This document shows, one piece after another, positions 26,930-35,999 of a DNA stretch of 64,000 nt. The stretch covers positions 186,001 through 250,000 of the forward strand of contig NZ_AQHR01000085.1 of the NCBI RefSeq assembly GCF_000390185.1, read 5' to 3'. Origin of the DNA: Lunatimonas lonarensis. GTDB lineage: Bacteria > Bacteroidota > Bacteroidia > Cytophagales > Cyclobacteriaceae. The translations under genes and the position numbers were made by a program. How positions within the stretch are numbered: the stretch's first letter is position 1; each line of letters opens with the position of its first letter. The notes beneath the pieces were generated by a model that had not been told where the DNA came from, did not search any database, and was given only the letters and a program-made list of their open reading frames with translations.

Positions 26930-28252
26930 ATGCGGATTCGGGGACTATTACCTAAACTACTTTTTATTACGTTGATGGCTTCCGCCTCATGTACGCAAGA
27001 TGAGGAATTGCCGGAGGTTCGATTCAAGCGGGTCAAAGAAGCCATTTACTCAAGTATGAATGAATGGTATTTTTGGAACCATCTTATACCCACAGGAATA
27101 AACATAGATCAGCATACATCCTATCAAAGTTTGCTGCGAAGCATGATGTACACCCAACTGGATGAATGGTCCTATATTACCACCCCGCAGGAGTTTAATA
27201 GAGCGTTTACGGGGCAGCAGGCGGGGCACGGCTTTGGGATAGCCATTGGTTTGGACGATCGCCTGTTTGTATCCTTCGTTTATAATGAATCGCCCGCCGG
27301 AAAGGATGGATGGCAACGAGGTTGGGAAATTGTTGGCGTCAACGGGAGGCCAACATCCTCCTATCGATCTGGAAATGGCTACAACCTTCAATTGGGTCCA
27401 AACACTTCCGACATTCAAAATACATTTGTACTGAAGTTGCCAGACGGGTCTGAAATAACCAGAAGAATTGGCAAAACAGAATACCAAACCAATTCTGTAC
27501 TGCACAAAGAGATCATCAAAATAGATGAAAAACAAGTAGGATATTGGGTGTATAATAGCTTTAGGGCTACGCGCGGAGTGACGCCGACCAAGAGCGTGGA
27601 GGTGGAAGACGCCTTGGCTTTTTTTGAGGAGGCCCAGATTTCTGAATTGGTTATCGACCTCCGTTACAATGGCGGCGGATCGGTGGACGTAGCCGAACAG
27701 ATAATGAATGCGCTGATCCCCGGAATCCACGATGGGAAATTGATGTATACCAACGCACTCAATGATTCCAAATCCAACTTAAACGAGTCCCAAAATTTTA
27801 AGAAAACGGGAAACCTGGAATTGAATCGAATTCTGTTTCTCACCTCAAGAGGTTCCGCATCCGCAAGTGAGTTGATCATCAATTGCCTTGAACCCTACAT
27901 GGAAACGGTCATTATTGGTGAAAATACGTTTGGAAAACCGGTTGGCTCTTTCCCACTTTCGCGGTTTAACAATACCCTGTCAGCCAATGACGTCGAACTG
28001 GTCCCAATTACGTTTGCCATAGCAAACGCGAATGGCAAAGCAGAGTATTTTGGCGGTTTTTCACCCCAATTTCTTGCGGGGGACGACGTTTCAAAAAACT
28101 GGGGGAACCAACAGGATCCCAGACTCAGGGCTGCCTTGGATTATCTTCAGTTTGGTAGCGTAGGGCCTCAGGCGAGGCAGAGCTACAAAGACCATGGATG
28201 GGCAATGATCGACAACTTCAATGGGCTGTTGAAGGAGTTTCCCGCTTACTGA
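26930..28252 (+). CDS. S41-family (tail-specific/C-terminal processing) peptidase lipoprotein
   Basis: 440 aa from MRIRGLLPKLLFITLMASASC, which is a lipoprotein signal with Cys21. The longer frame open from 26825 has 35 extra residues before the signal peptide and is not believed. A PDZ-like domain occupies about 100-180 (GHGFGIAIGL...GWEIVGVNGRP). The S41 catalytic domain follows: VIDLRYNGGGSVDVAEQI, then LTSRGSASASELII with the catalytic Ser, and GENTFGKPVGS with the catalytic Lys. It likely degrades or processes envelope proteins in the periplasm. The family in Bacteroidota is common in multiple copies, and no partner is evident here. Confidence 0.93.
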   Translation: MRIRGLLPKLLFITLMASASCTQDEELPEVRFKRVKEAIYSSMNEWYFWNHLIPTGINIDQHTSYQSLLRSMMYTQLDEWSYITTPQEFNRAFTGQQAGHGFGIAIGLDDRLFVSFVYNESPAGKDGWQRGWEIVGVNGRPTSSYRSGNGYNLQLGPNTSDIQNTFVLKLPDGSEITRRIGKTEYQTNSVLHKEIIKIDEKQVGYWVYNSFRATRGVTPTKSVEVEDALAFFEEAQISELVIDLRYNGGGSVDVAEQIMNALIPGIHDGKLMYTNALNDSKSNLNESQNFKKTGNLELNRILFLTSRGSASASELIINCLEPYMETVIIGENTFGKPVGSFPLSRFNNTLSANDVELVPITFAIANANGKAEYFGGFSPQFLAGDDVSKNWGNQQDPRLRAALDYLQFGSVGPQARQSYKDHGWAMIDNFNGLLKEFPAY

Positions 28253-28280
28253 TCGATTCCTTCGAAACTAGGCACCTGGC

Positions 28281-28688
28281 TCAGCGGTTTCTTTTCAGGT
28301 AGTCCAAGTAATCACCTTTTGGTATAGGCTTCAAACCATGGGTATTTCCTTGGTATACGTATACCCACACATCACTCAGGGTTCCCTTCTCCAGAAATAC
28401 GTTTGTTTTTTTTCGTTTGTAAGGAAACTCAGGACTATAACTATCCGAAACCCCTTCATACTCGTCTAAAACGGCCAAAAGATGCTCCATGAATTCTTTC
28501 CGGTAGATATCGCCTACGACCCATTCTTGGCATTGGTGCTGTATCTGCAAACCAGGGTATTCGCCAAGGTCGTAAAGCCATCCCTCAACCTTGCCCATAC
28601 AAAAAAAATTGGCCTCTGAGTTCAGCATCTCACCCATCGGGTGACCAAAATCACGGCGAAGGGTTCCATATACAAAAAGGTATTCCAT
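28281..28688 (-). CDS. Gamma-glutamylcyclotransferase (AIG2)-like protein
   Basis: 135 aa. MEYLFVYGTLRRDFGHP is the AIG2/GGCT signature (YGTLR glycine loop); EVEGWLYDLGEYPGLQ-type residues follow (about 34-50), and the catalytic Glu is probably in LAVLDEYEGV. The family catalyses 5-oxoproline release from gamma-glutamyl compounds, though many bacterial members (YtfP-like) have no proven substrate. It lies 1 bp after hisIE and reads as a tail gene of the histidine operon, an odd partner that is probably co-transcribed by position only. Confidence 0.9.
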   Translation of the reverse strand: MEYLFVYGTLRRDFGHPMGEMLNSEANFFCMGKVEGWLYDLGEYPGLQIQHQCQEWVVGDIYRKEFMEHLLAVLDEYEGVSDSYSPEFPYKRKKTNVFLEKGTLSDVWVYVYQGNTHGLKPIPKGDYLDYLKRNR

Positions 28689-28689
28689 G

Positions 28690-29295
28690 CTATTTTTGAT
28701 GTCGATCCAATAGTACCTGCATCACTTCATCCAGCTCGTATCCCTTTGCTTCCAAAAGAACCAAGTAATGAAACAACAAATCAGCTGCTTCTCCCAAGAA
28801 CAACTCCTTGTTGTCATCTTTGGATTCAATGACGATCTCCACTGCCTCCTCACCTACTTTTTGGGCAACTTTGTTGATGCCTTTCGCAAATAAGGATGCG
28901 GTGTAAGAACTGTCCGAAGGCCTATTTTTACGGTCTTTTATGATTGCTCTAAGGTGATCAATGAAATAGGTTTTCGATCGATTAACCTCTGAAAAGCAGG
29001 TATCTGCCCCTGTATGGCACACAGGGCCAACCGGATCTGCATACACCAATAACGTATCCCTGTCACAGTCAAGCAGTATTTCGCGTACATTCAAAAAATT
29101 ACCGGAAGTCTCGCCCTTTGTCCATAGCCTCTCTTTAGTACGACTAAAAAAGGTAACCTTTCCTGTTTCCTTGGTCCTTTGCAATGCCTCCTGATTCATA
29201 TACCCAAGCATAAGTACCTGCTTGGTCGTGGCATCCTGTACAATGGCGGGTACCAGTCCATCCGTCTTTTCAAAATCTATGTTCCAATCATCCAT
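28690..29295 (-). CDS. hisIE: Bifunctional phosphoribosyl-AMP cyclohydrolase/phosphoribosyl-ATP pyrophosphohydrolase
   Basis: 201 aa fusion. The N-terminal HisI domain (1-105) has MLGYMNQEALQRTKETGKVTFFSRTKERLWTKGETSGN, LLDCDRDTLLVYADPVGPVCHTGADTCF with the zinc Cys and metal Asp residues. The C-terminal HisE domain (about 115-201) has GINKVAQKVGEEAVEIVIESK and EAADLLFHYLVLL with the acidic metal ligands of MazG-like pyrophosphohydrolases. It performs the second and third steps of histidine synthesis. It is the last histidine gene of the local cluster, 71 bp after hisF. Confidence 0.97.
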   Translation of the reverse strand: MDDWNIDFEKTDGLVPAIVQDATTKQVLMLGYMNQEALQRTKETGKVTFFSRTKERLWTKGETSGNFLNVREILLDCDRDTLLVYADPVGPVCHTGADTCFSEVNRSKTYFIDHLRAIIKDRKNRPSDSSYTASLFAKGINKVAQKVGEEAVEIVIESKDDNKELFLGEAADLLFHYLVLLEAKGYELDEVMQVLLDRHQK

Positions 29296-29366
29296 AATGC
29301 TTGTTTTTTTATAGCCAGACTCTCTTAAAAGCGACCATCCCGTCTAGCGGGCAGCGAACTACTTTC

Positions 29367-30122
29367 TTAGATCCGGACTACAATTCCACGCTCATGTAAA
29401 TATCGCTTTAAATCAGGAATGGATATCTCCTTAAAATGAAAGATACTGGCTGCTAGTGCCGCATCGGCTCTCCCCATTGTAAACACCTCTTCGAAATGTC
29501 CCATATCCCCTGCCCCCCCAGAGGCTATGACAGGTATGGGCAGTTTGGACGATATTTCCGCGGTGATGCGGTTAGCGAACCCGGTTTTTACTCCGTCGTG
29601 ATCCATGGACGTAAGCAATATCTCCCCTGCTCCACGATTACAGACTTCGTCTGCCCATTGCTGAGTGACAATCGACGTTGGGCGTCGCCCTCCATGGGTG
29701 TGGACCAAATCAACACCGTCTACGTTTTTGGTGTCAATGGCGACAACTATACACTGACTTCCAAACTCCCGTGCCATTTCGTCCACTACATTGGGATTTT
29801 TGACCGCAGAAGAGTTCACACTGATTTTATCGGCACCAGCGTTTAGAAGCGCCTTAACGTCATCAACGGTCGAGATCCCTCCGCCTACCGTAAATGGAAT
29901 ATTTATGTTCTTCGCTACTCGGGTAACAAGTTCTACCAAGGTTTTTCGTTTTTCGACCGTAGCTGTTATGTCCAAAAAAACCAATTCGTCCGCACCTTCA
30001 TCGGCATATAGTTTACCCAACTCCACGGGATCGCCAGCATCCCTAAGGTCAACAAAATTAACCCCTTTGACAGTTCTCCCATCCTTGATATCCAAGCAGG
30101 GTATTATTCTTTTCGTCAGCAT
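29367..30122 (-). CDS. hisF: Imidazole glycerol phosphate synthase cyclase subunit
   Basis: 251 aa TIM barrel. It starts [23 protein letters not shown], with the catalytic Asp in CLDIKDGR, and has [13 protein letters not shown] with the second catalytic Asp. Phosphate-binding loops VGGGIST and ASGGAGD are intact. Together with HisH it converts PRFAR to imidazole-glycerol-phosphate and AICAR. It lies 25 bp downstream of hisA. Confidence 0.98.
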   Translation of the reverse strand: MLTKRIIPCLDIKDGRTVKGVNFVDLRDAGDPVELGKLYADEGADELVFLDITATVEKRKTLVELVTRVAKNINIPFTVGGGISTVDDVKALLNAGADKISVNSSAVKNPNVVDEMAREFGSQCIVVAIDTKNVDGVDLVHTHGGRRPTSIVTQQWADEVCNRGAGEILLTSMDHDGVKTGFANRITAEISSKLPIPVIASGGAGDMGHFEEVFTMGRADAALAASIFHFKEISIPDLKRYLHERGIVVRI

Positions 30123-30147
30123 GTATTCGCTTTTCGGGTTTAAACCA

Positions 30148-30867
30148 TCAATCTACAAATGCGGCAAGTTGATCCAGCGTAATCCGACCCTCGTAGTATG
30201 CTTTGCCTACGATTGTTCCATAGACCCCTAAATCGGCCAATGCTTCGAGGTCTTTTACCTCCGAAACACCGCCCGAAGCAATCAATTTAATACCCGGAAT
30301 TTCAAACAAGATGTCCTTGTACAAATCCAAAGATGGTCCCTGAAGCAAACCATCCTTAGCCACATCCGTACAGATAACGTATTCTATACCTTTGGCCTGA
30401 TAGGCCTTGATAAAGGCAATGACCTCCATGTCGGTCGTTTCCTCCCAACCCGAGATGGCAATTTGGCGATTTTTGGCATCTGCTCCCAATATGATTTTCT
30501 CACCCGAATAGGTTTGCAGCCATTTGTCGAAAAGAGCAGGGTTCTTTACCGCTACACTACCACCTGTCACCTGACGGGCCCCGAGTTCAAACGCCAAGGA
30601 AATATCCTCCTCAGATTGTATTCCTCCACCAAAATCAACCAGGAGATTTGTTTCGGCTGCAATCCTCCTAAGGACCTCTGCGTTTACAATTTTTTTAGCT
30701 TTGGCACCATCCAGATCGACCAAATGAAGTCGCCTGATGCCCGCATCTTCGAAACGCTTGGCCATTTCCAGTGGATCATCGGCATACGATTTTTTACGGG
30801 CGTAATCACCCTGGGTCAGACGCACACATTTGCCGTCTATGGTATCTATGGCTGGGATTATTTCCAT
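30148..30867 (-). CDS. hisA: Phosphoribosylformimino-5-aminoimidazole carboxamide ribotide isomerase
   Basis: 239 aa TIM barrel, a paralogue of hisF. The start [22 protein letters not shown] holds the catalytic Asp. [12 protein letters not shown] and [10 protein letters not shown] are the phosphate-binding loops. It catalyses the Amadori isomerisation of ProFAR to PRFAR. Its ATG overlaps the hisH stop by one base (TAATG at 30867), indicating coupled translation. Confidence 0.98.
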   Translation of the reverse strand: MEIIPAIDTIDGKCVRLTQGDYARKKSYADDPLEMAKRFEDAGIRRLHLVDLDGAKAKKIVNAEVLRRIAAETNLLVDFGGGIQSEEDISLAFELGARQVTGGSVAVKNPALFDKWLQTYSGEKIILGADAKNRQIAISGWEETTDMEVIAFIKAYQAKGIEYVICTDVAKDGLLQGPSLDLYKDILFEIPGIKLIASGGVSEVKDLEALADLGVYGTIVGKAYYEGRITLDQLAAFVD

Positions 30868-31451
30868 TATAGATTTAGAAAGTTGGTAAGGATACGCTCA
30901 CCGGTCACACTACTCTTTTCCGGGTGGGCTTGCATGGCGTAATAATTGTCCCGATGCAAGAGGGCGCTAAAATCAAGCATGTAGTGACTCGTAGCAATGG
31001 TATACTCGGGATGCAGCTCTGCATAATAACTATGCACGTAATAGGCAAAGGGCTTTTCATCCAATCCCTGAAGAAGAGCACTGGTTCGGTTCTCCAAGCT
31101 ATTCCAGCCGATATGGGGTACTTTCTCAAAACTGGGAAAACGCTTTACGCGTATGGGAAATATACCCAAACAGGGGGTGTCGTTTTCCTCTGAGTAATCG
31201 CACAGCAGTTGCAGTCCCAAGCAAATCCCAAAAAATGGCTGCTTCAACTCACGAATCAACCTATCGAGATTACGGGACTTCAAGTAGGACATTGCCGTGC
31301 TGGCCTCTCCTTGGCCCGGGAAGATCACCTTGTCTGCCTTTTGGATGGTTTCCCAATCGTCGGTAAGAACCGCCTCGGCACCGAGGCGCTCCATGGCATA
31401 AAGCACAGATTGCACATTCCCCGCATTGTATTTGATGATGGCTATATTCAT
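30867..31451 (-). CDS. hisH: Imidazole glycerol phosphate synthase glutamine amidotransferase subunit
   Basis: 194 aa class I glutamine amidotransferase. The nucleophile is Cys in PFFGICLGLQLL, and the His-Glu pair is in AMQAHPEKSS near the C-terminus. KVIFPGQGEASTAM forms the oxyanion loop region. It supplies ammonia to HisF. It is the first gene of the local cluster. hisG, hisD, hisC and hisB are not in the window, so the pathway is split over at least two loci. Confidence 0.97.
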   Translation of the reverse strand: MNIAIIKYNAGNVQSVLYAMERLGAEAVLTDDWETIQKADKVIFPGQGEASTAMSYLKSRNLDRLIRELKQPFFGICLGLQLLCDYSEENDTPCLGIFPIRVKRFPSFEKVPHIGWNSLENRTSALLQGLDEKPFAYYVHSYYAELHPEYTIATSHYMLDFSALLHRDNYYAMQAHPEKSSVTGERILTNFLNL

Positions 31452-31561
31452 AAAGTAACTAGGCCACGTGGGCCAAACAAGTAACCGGCCTGTATTCCGG
31501 CGCGCTAATTTAGTGGATTTCGGCGGTTGAACGATAAAAAAGCACTTTAATTACCCCAAGA

Positions 31562-32398
31562 TCATAGATCCTCACTAACCGACTTAGCAAGAATCCCCTC
31601 CAGCTCGTCTTGGATCGAAGGTACCGCTTCGCTTAGCTGCTCGAAACCTTCGATTACGAAATATCGATCCTGAAAACGATTTTTCCAGTAGGGCGTCAGA
31701 AGCAATGTGGACACGTCAAAAGGAACGCGTTTGGGTTCGTCGGAAAGGGCAAATTTCGTTTCCCCTATGGAACTAAGTATTCTGGCACCATAGGCTTTTA
31801 GCTGTCCACCTTCCCAAAGGAGTCCAAACTCGGCAGTATACCAATAGACCCTTGATAGCATCCCCATGGCCAAGGGATTGTCTAGGTAGTTTACAGCTAA
31901 ACTGGCCAGTTGTTGTAAAAAAAACACGTAACTGGGATTGGTCAGTAAGGGTAAATGGCCAAACGTGTCATGAAATACATCCGGCTCCAGCGGATAATCC
32001 AACTCGCTATGTGTTCGCATCCTTGGAGAAGCCGGAAATCTTCGATTTTTCAACAAGCCAAAAAACAAATTCTCAGGGATAAGGCTTGGTACCGCCCTTA
32101 CTCCCCATCCAGTTCTTTCAGACAGTCGTTTACTCACCTCTTCAAAACATACAATTTTGTCAGAAGAAAAACCCAGTACTTCAAGCCCTGCCAGAAAATG
32201 CCTGCTCGCATGTTCGGATATAAGCGGATGGAGCCTGTGAAAAAGCAATTTCCATAACGCTTGTTCCTCCTCCGTGTAGGCATCGTAATTTTGCCTCTTT
32301 TGGGGCATTCTGGGATCTTTGGCTAGGTCTGTTAGGTTCATGGGCTGTTGTTTATCCGAGACGTATACATTCTGGATAGGTATCTCTGCTTTTGTCAT
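31562..32398 (-). CDS. phhA: Phenylalanine 4-monooxygenase (aromatic amino acid hydroxylase)
   Basis: 278 aa, the size of bacterial enzymes without a regulatory ACT domain. The iron facial triad is intact: His143 and His148 in PDVFHDTFGHLPLL, and Glu190 in YWYTAEFGLL. Pterin-site residues such as RTGWGVRAVPSLIP are present. It converts phenylalanine to tyrosine with tetrahydropterin and oxygen. No pterin-4a-carbinolamine dehydratase is adjacent. It stands as a single gene between the his cluster and the arginine operon, on the opposite strand to arginine. Confidence 0.96.
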   Translation of the reverse strand: MTKAEIPIQNVYVSDKQQPMNLTDLAKDPRMPQKRQNYDAYTEEEQALWKLLFHRLHPLISEHASRHFLAGLEVLGFSSDKIVCFEEVSKRLSERTGWGVRAVPSLIPENLFFGLLKNRRFPASPRMRTHSELDYPLEPDVFHDTFGHLPLLTNPSYVFFLQQLASLAVNYLDNPLAMGMLSRVYWYTAEFGLLWEGGQLKAYGARILSSIGETKFALSDEPKRVPFDVSTLLLTPYWKNRFQDRYFVIEGFEQLSEAVPSIQDELEGILAKSVSEDL

Positions 32399-32728
32399 AC
32401 GAAAACCAACTCTCTGTGGTTTTAAGTAATAATGTGGAGCCGAAATTTGTTTTATTCCCGATTAGTTTGAATCTTTGTGTGGTAAAAAAATGAAGGGCTT
32501 GTTATTCATACCGAACGTTGCTTATACGGCAGAAACTTTGTCGAACTCCCTTGTTTTGTTTTGTCCGTTGAAAACTTTTAGGTCTGTCTTTAGGGCATAG
32601 TCCCTGGATAAATTCATGACGTCCTACGCGGATGTCTTTCATCGATTCACTTAACTTATCAACCATTAATTTCAGGAATGCTCTTTGAACAATGTCGTTC
32701 ATAGGGTGGTAGAAGAGTGTTCCCAAGC
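32399..32728. other. Spacer upstream of the arginine operon, no supported gene
   Basis: About 330 bp that should hold the promoters of phhA (minus) and the GNAT-arg operon (plus). TTAGTTTG (32462-32469) resembles a -7 box, but the nearest TTTG lies only 12 bp upstream. Short frames on both strands (an 81-codon minus frame at 32747-32502 and a 36-codon plus frame from 32490) have no family resemblance. Confidence 0.45.
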
Positions 32729-32740
32729 ATGAATAGACCA

Positions 32741-33436
32741 ATGACAACTCAAAAATTCATTATTAAGCCTGCTGGCCCTGAGCACCATGTTTACGCGGAG
32801 ACGATCACCGAAGAAATGGCGCGTTCTGCGCAGGCAAGAGGAACCGGGATCGCCCGAAGATCACCTGAGTATATCAAAGTGAAAATGTCGGAGGGAAAAG
32901 CGGTCATAGCGCTTGCAAAAGATGGTACTTGGGCTGGATTCTGCTACATTGAAGCTTGGAGCCACGGAAAGTTTGTCGCCAACTCCGGCTTGATAGTATC
33001 TCCGGAATTCAGGAAGTGTGGCTTGGCAAGGGAAATTAAAAGGGAGGTCTTTAAACTCAGCAGGACAAAATTTCCTGAATCCAAAATATTTGGCCTGACT
33101 ACCGGTGCTGCGGTTATGAAAATAAATTCTGAGCTCGGGTACATCCCTGTATCCTACTCCGAGCTGACAACCGATGAGGAGTTCTGGAAAGGTTGCCAAA
33201 GCTGCGTCAATTATGAAATTCTGATGAGCAAAAACAGGCAAAACTGCCTTTGTACGGCCATGCTGTATGAACCCAAACCGGAAAAAAAATCAGAGATTAA
33301 AAAGCTAAGAGATGAGTTTCAGAAAAATGTCAAGCTGTTTATACGGCTTATGAAAATCAAAAAGCACGTTTTCCTGAAATTCAATCGGAAACGGGTCGTT
33401 GAAACGGAAGTAAAACCGGATAAGATTAACGCATAA
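32741..33436 (+). CDS. GNAT-family acyltransferase with Cys cluster, candidate N-acylglutamate synthase
   Basis: 231 aa from MTTQKFIIKPAGPEH; in-frame ATGs at 32717 and 32729 would add up to eight residues. The GNAT core has SGLIVSPEFRKCGLAREIKREVFKL, the acyl-CoA pyrophosphate loop (R/Q-x2-G-x-G/A type). Four cysteines follow: Cys152-x2-Cys155 and Cys169-x-Cys171, a likely zinc knuckle. The C-terminal 50 residues are Lys/Arg-rich. It heads an operon holding every other arginine gene but no argA or argJ, so I infer it makes N-acetyl- or N-succinylglutamate. A 140-bp gap with a hairpin separates it from argG, so separate initiation for argG is possible. Confidence 0.78.
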   Translation: MTTQKFIIKPAGPEHHVYAETITEEMARSAQARGTGIARRSPEYIKVKMSEGKAVIALAKDGTWAGFCYIEAWSHGKFVANSGLIVSPEFRKCGLAREIKREVFKLSRTKFPESKIFGLTTGAAVMKINSELGYIPVSYSELTTDEEFWKGCQSCVNYEILMSKNRQNCLCTAMLYEPKPEKKSEIKKLRDEFQKNVKLFIRLMKIKKHVFLKFNRKRVVETEVKPDKINA

Positions 33437-33500
33437 CGCACCCATTTCATTAGTCGTTAACACCAATTAAGAAAAATAGAAACAACCCTTGTAAATCAAT

Positions 33501-33534
33501 CCTGAACATCCGATCATGTGACGATTGGTTCAGG
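33501..33534 (+). promoter_or_regulatory. Leader hairpin upstream of argG
   Basis: CCTGAAC (33501-33507) and GTTCAGG (33528-33534) form a perfect 7-bp inverted repeat around a 20-nt loop. It lies 42 bp before the argG start, in the only gap between the GNAT gene and argG. No U-run follows, so it is not a terminator. It could be an operator or an RNA leader element. Confidence 0.4.
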
Positions 33535-33576
33535 CGAAAGATTTAAAGGGAACGTTGAAAACCAAACCAAAAACAA

Positions 33577-34782
33577 ATGAAGAAAGTCGTATTGGCATAC
33601 AGTGGAGGATTGGACACCACGTTTTGTGCACTGCACCTTACCAAAGACAAAGGGTACGAAGTCCACGCTGTACTGGTAAACACAGGAGGATTCAGCAAGG
33701 AGGAACTGGCTACCATCGAGGAGAGAGCCAAGGTATTGGGAGTATCTTCATTTAATGTGTTGGACGTCACGAAGACCTATTACGATGAGGTAATCAAGTA
33801 CCTGGTATTTGGCAACGTACTAAAGAACCAAACCTACCCGCTCTCCGTGAGTGCGGAACGAATCCTACAGGCAAAATCGCTTGCAGAATATGCTAAATCC
33901 ATCGGTGCTACAGCGGTGGCCCATGGAAGTACCGGTGCCGGAAACGATCAGGTACGCTTCGATATGATTTTCCAAACCATTCTTCCAGAGGCTGAAATAA
34001 TCACGCCAATCAGAGATCTCAAGCTCAGTAGGGAAGAAGAAATTGAGTACCTGAAAAAGCACGGGGTGAGCATGAATTTCGAAAAAGCAGCCTATTCCAT
34101 CAATAAAGGCATCTGGGGTACCTCGGTAGGCGGCAAGGAAACGTTGACTTCCCACCAAGGTTTGCCGGAATCTGCCTTTCCGACCCAAGTGACCGCGTCG
34201 GAATCAAAAGATATCACCTTGGAATTTGAACAGGGTGAACTTAGAAGTGTTCAGGGAATCCGATATGCCAACCCGGTGGATGCGATTTTGAGGGTGCAAG
34301 AACTGGCAGCTCCCTACGGTATAGGTAGAGATATTCACGTTGGGGATACAATCATTGGCATTAAGGGACGTGTAGGCTTTGAAGCGGCCGCTCCACTGAT
34401 TATTATCAAATCCCACCAATTGCTAGAGAAGCACACCCTCACCAAATGGCAAATGTTCTGGAAAAACCAACTGGCCGAGTTTTATGGCAACCACCTGCAC
34501 GAAGGACATTACCTGGATCCCGTCATGCGGAACCTGGAGGCTTTTTTGGCAGATACCCAAACCTGTGTTTCCGGAAAAGTGCATGTCTCCTTACACCCCT
34601 ATCGCTTTCAATTGGTCGGGGTGGAATCCCCTCATGACCTGATGTCATCCAAATTTGGCAGTTACGGAGAAATGAACAAGGGCTACACAGCCGATGACGT
34701 AAAAGGATTTACCCGTATTTTGGGCAACCAAACGGCCATATTCCACAAAGTCAACCAAAACGAAACCGACCATGAAAATTAA
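33577..34782 (+). CDS. argG: Argininosuccinate synthase
   Basis: 401 aa. Joins citrulline and aspartate with ATP. The N-terminal PP-loop is VVLAYSGGLDTTFC. VAHGSTGAGNDQVRFD carries the citrulline/aspartate-binding residues, and the AAYSINKGIWGTSVGGKETL segment is typical. Length is normal. Its 3' end overlaps argC by 11 bp, so the two are translationally coupled. In this operon it precedes the early steps, an order common in Bacteroidota. Confidence 0.97.
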   Translation: MKKVVLAYSGGLDTTFCALHLTKDKGYEVHAVLVNTGGFSKEELATIEERAKVLGVSSFNVLDVTKTYYDEVIKYLVFGNVLKNQTYPLSVSAERILQAKSLAEYAKSIGATAVAHGSTGAGNDQVRFDMIFQTILPEAEIITPIRDLKLSREEEIEYLKKHGVSMNFEKAAYSINKGIWGTSVGGKETLTSHQGLPESAFPTQVTASESKDITLEFEQGELRSVQGIRYANPVDAILRVQELAAPYGIGRDIHVGDTIIGIKGRVGFEAAAPLIIIKSHQLLEKHTLTKWQMFWKNQLAEFYGNHLHEGHYLDPVMRNLEAFLADTQTCVSGKVHVSLHPYRFQLVGVESPHDLMSSKFGSYGEMNKGYTADDVKGFTRILGNQTAIFHKVNQNETDHEN

Positions 34783-35740
34783 AACCGCGGTAATAGGTGC
34801 GGCAGGCTATACGGGTGGGGAACTCCTCCGGCTCCTGTTGCACCACCCTCAAGTTGAAATCAAATACATTCACAGCAACAGCCAAAACGGAAAAAAAATC
34901 GACGAAGCGCATCCTGATCTTATCGGAGAGTCTGAGTTGGTGTTCACCGATCAGGTGTATACGGAAGACCTGGATGCCGTATTCCTTTGCCTTCCACACG
35001 GTAAGACAAAGCCATTTCTGGAATCCCACCGTTTCTCTGACGACACGGTATTGATAGATCTGAGCACGGATTTCCGAAATGAAAGCAACGGTTTTGTTTA
35101 CGGTTTGCCCGAGGTGAATAAATCGAAAATCGGACATTCAAAAAAAATAGCCAACCCGGGGTGTTTTGCAACCGGCATTCAACTTGCCCTTGCCCCCGCC
35201 ATTGCCTCTGGGCTGCCTGCCAATAATCCCATCCATATCACGGGAATAACCGGCAGCACGGGAGCAGGAAAACAACTGAGTGAGACCACACATTTTAGTA
35301 ATCGAACCGGTAATGTGTCGGTATACAAGTTGTTTACCCATCAACACCTTAAAGAAATAAGGCAAACTTTTGGGCAGCTGGAGGAGGAATTTTCCAACGA
35401 GCTTTTGTTTGTACCCTATCGGGGCAATTTCAGCAGAGGAATCTGGATAACTGCCTACTTCCCCTTTACAGGTGATTTGGCCGATGTGTACAAGTTGTAC
35501 GAAGACTTCTACGCAGAGGCTCCGTTCACCCATGTGTCGAGGAGGGATATAGACATGAAGCAGGCTGTAAACACGAATAAGTGTATTATTCATTTGAAGG
35601 TCGAGGCCGGACAGTTGATTGTCTATGCAGCCATAGATAACTTGCTAAAAGGTGCCTCTGGACAAGCGGTACAAAACCTTAACCTGGCGTTTGGTTTGGA
35701 GGAACACACTGGCTTGGCCCTGAAAAGTATTGCCTTCTAA
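34772..35740 (+). CDS. argC: N-acetyl- (or N-succinyl-) gamma-glutamyl-phosphate reductase
   Basis: 322 aa. Reduces N-acylglutamyl-5-phosphate to the semialdehyde with NADPH. The Rossmann start is AVIGAAGYTGGELLRLLLHHP, and the catalytic Cys131 is in ANPGCFATGIQLALAP. VPYRGNFSRGIW is a conserved substrate strand with a His replaced by Asn in many members of this branch. It begins inside argG (11-bp overlap). A 154-bp gap separates it from the first mini-ORF and 251 bp from argD. Whether the acyl group is acetyl or succinyl follows the carbamoyltransferase; see argF'. Confidence 0.95.
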   Translation: MKIKTAVIGAAGYTGGELLRLLLHHPQVEIKYIHSNSQNGKKIDEAHPDLIGESELVFTDQVYTEDLDAVFLCLPHGKTKPFLESHRFSDDTVLIDLSTDFRNESNGFVYGLPEVNKSKIGHSKKIANPGCFATGIQLALAPAIASGLPANNPIHITGITGSTGAGKQLSETTHFSNRTGNVSVYKLFTHQHLKEIRQTFGQLEEEFSNELLFVPYRGNFSRGIWITAYFPFTGDLADVYKLYEDFYAEAPFTHVSRRDIDMKQAVNTNKCIIHLKVEAGQLIVYAAIDNLLKGASGQAVQNLNLAFGLEEHTGLALKSIAF

Positions 35741-35894
35741 TCGGAGGACGATACTCAAGCCCAAGCGATAAAGGATTCTGCACGAATCAAGTTAGGCGAA
35801 TTGGGCATGATAGATTGCTATGATGAAGATTTAAATAGCAGGACATTAAGGCTGCCATGCGCGAACAGACATAATGTAGTAGCCATAAAATGAG

Positions 35895-35987
35895 ATGACT
35901 ATCAAATACTTGGACACGACTTCTGGCAGGTATAGCCTCCATCCCGATGAACCGGGCCAAGTTGTGACCTTTGAAAAACAATTATAG
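35895..35987 (+). CDS. 30-codon mini-ORF A upstream of argD, member of a paired family
   Basis: ATG at 35895, TAG at 35985-35987, 30 sense codons. It begins MTIKYLDTTSGRYSL and continues HPDEPGQVVTFEKQL. The same number of codons, with HPD at residues 16-18, occurs in mini-ORF B before argH, and the last 15 residues match at 12 positions. The stop is followed by ACAC and the argD ATG (35992), giving a 4-nt gap that suggests translational coupling or reinitiation. No signal peptide and no run of Arg codons, so it is not a classical attenuator peptide. The function is unknown. That it is translated is inferred from ungapped alignment of the two frames and from third-position or conservative changes (Glu/Lys, silent Gly, Val/Leu). 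Confidence 0.55.
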   Translation: MTIKYLDTTSGRYSLHPDEPGQVVTFEKQL

Positions 35988-35999
35988 ACACATGAAACT
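35938..35999 (+). repeat. 62-bp direct repeat, copy A (5' flank and first codons of argD)
   Basis: 57 of 62 bases are identical to 40140-40201. The repeat covers the 3' half of mini-ORF A, its stop, the ACAC spacer and the first bases of argD (ATGAAACT). It contains a CCCG-N6-CGGG hairpin at 35943-35956. Confidence 0.9.

Noticed and set aside
32502-32747. 81-codon minus-strand frame upstream of the arginine operon
   Set aside because: It overlaps the start of the GNAT gene, shows no family motif, and has the composition of a chance frame.
35741-35894. Possible mobile-element remnant in the argC-argD gap
   Set aside because: No terminal inverted repeats with target duplication and no transposase trace; only short nested stems.
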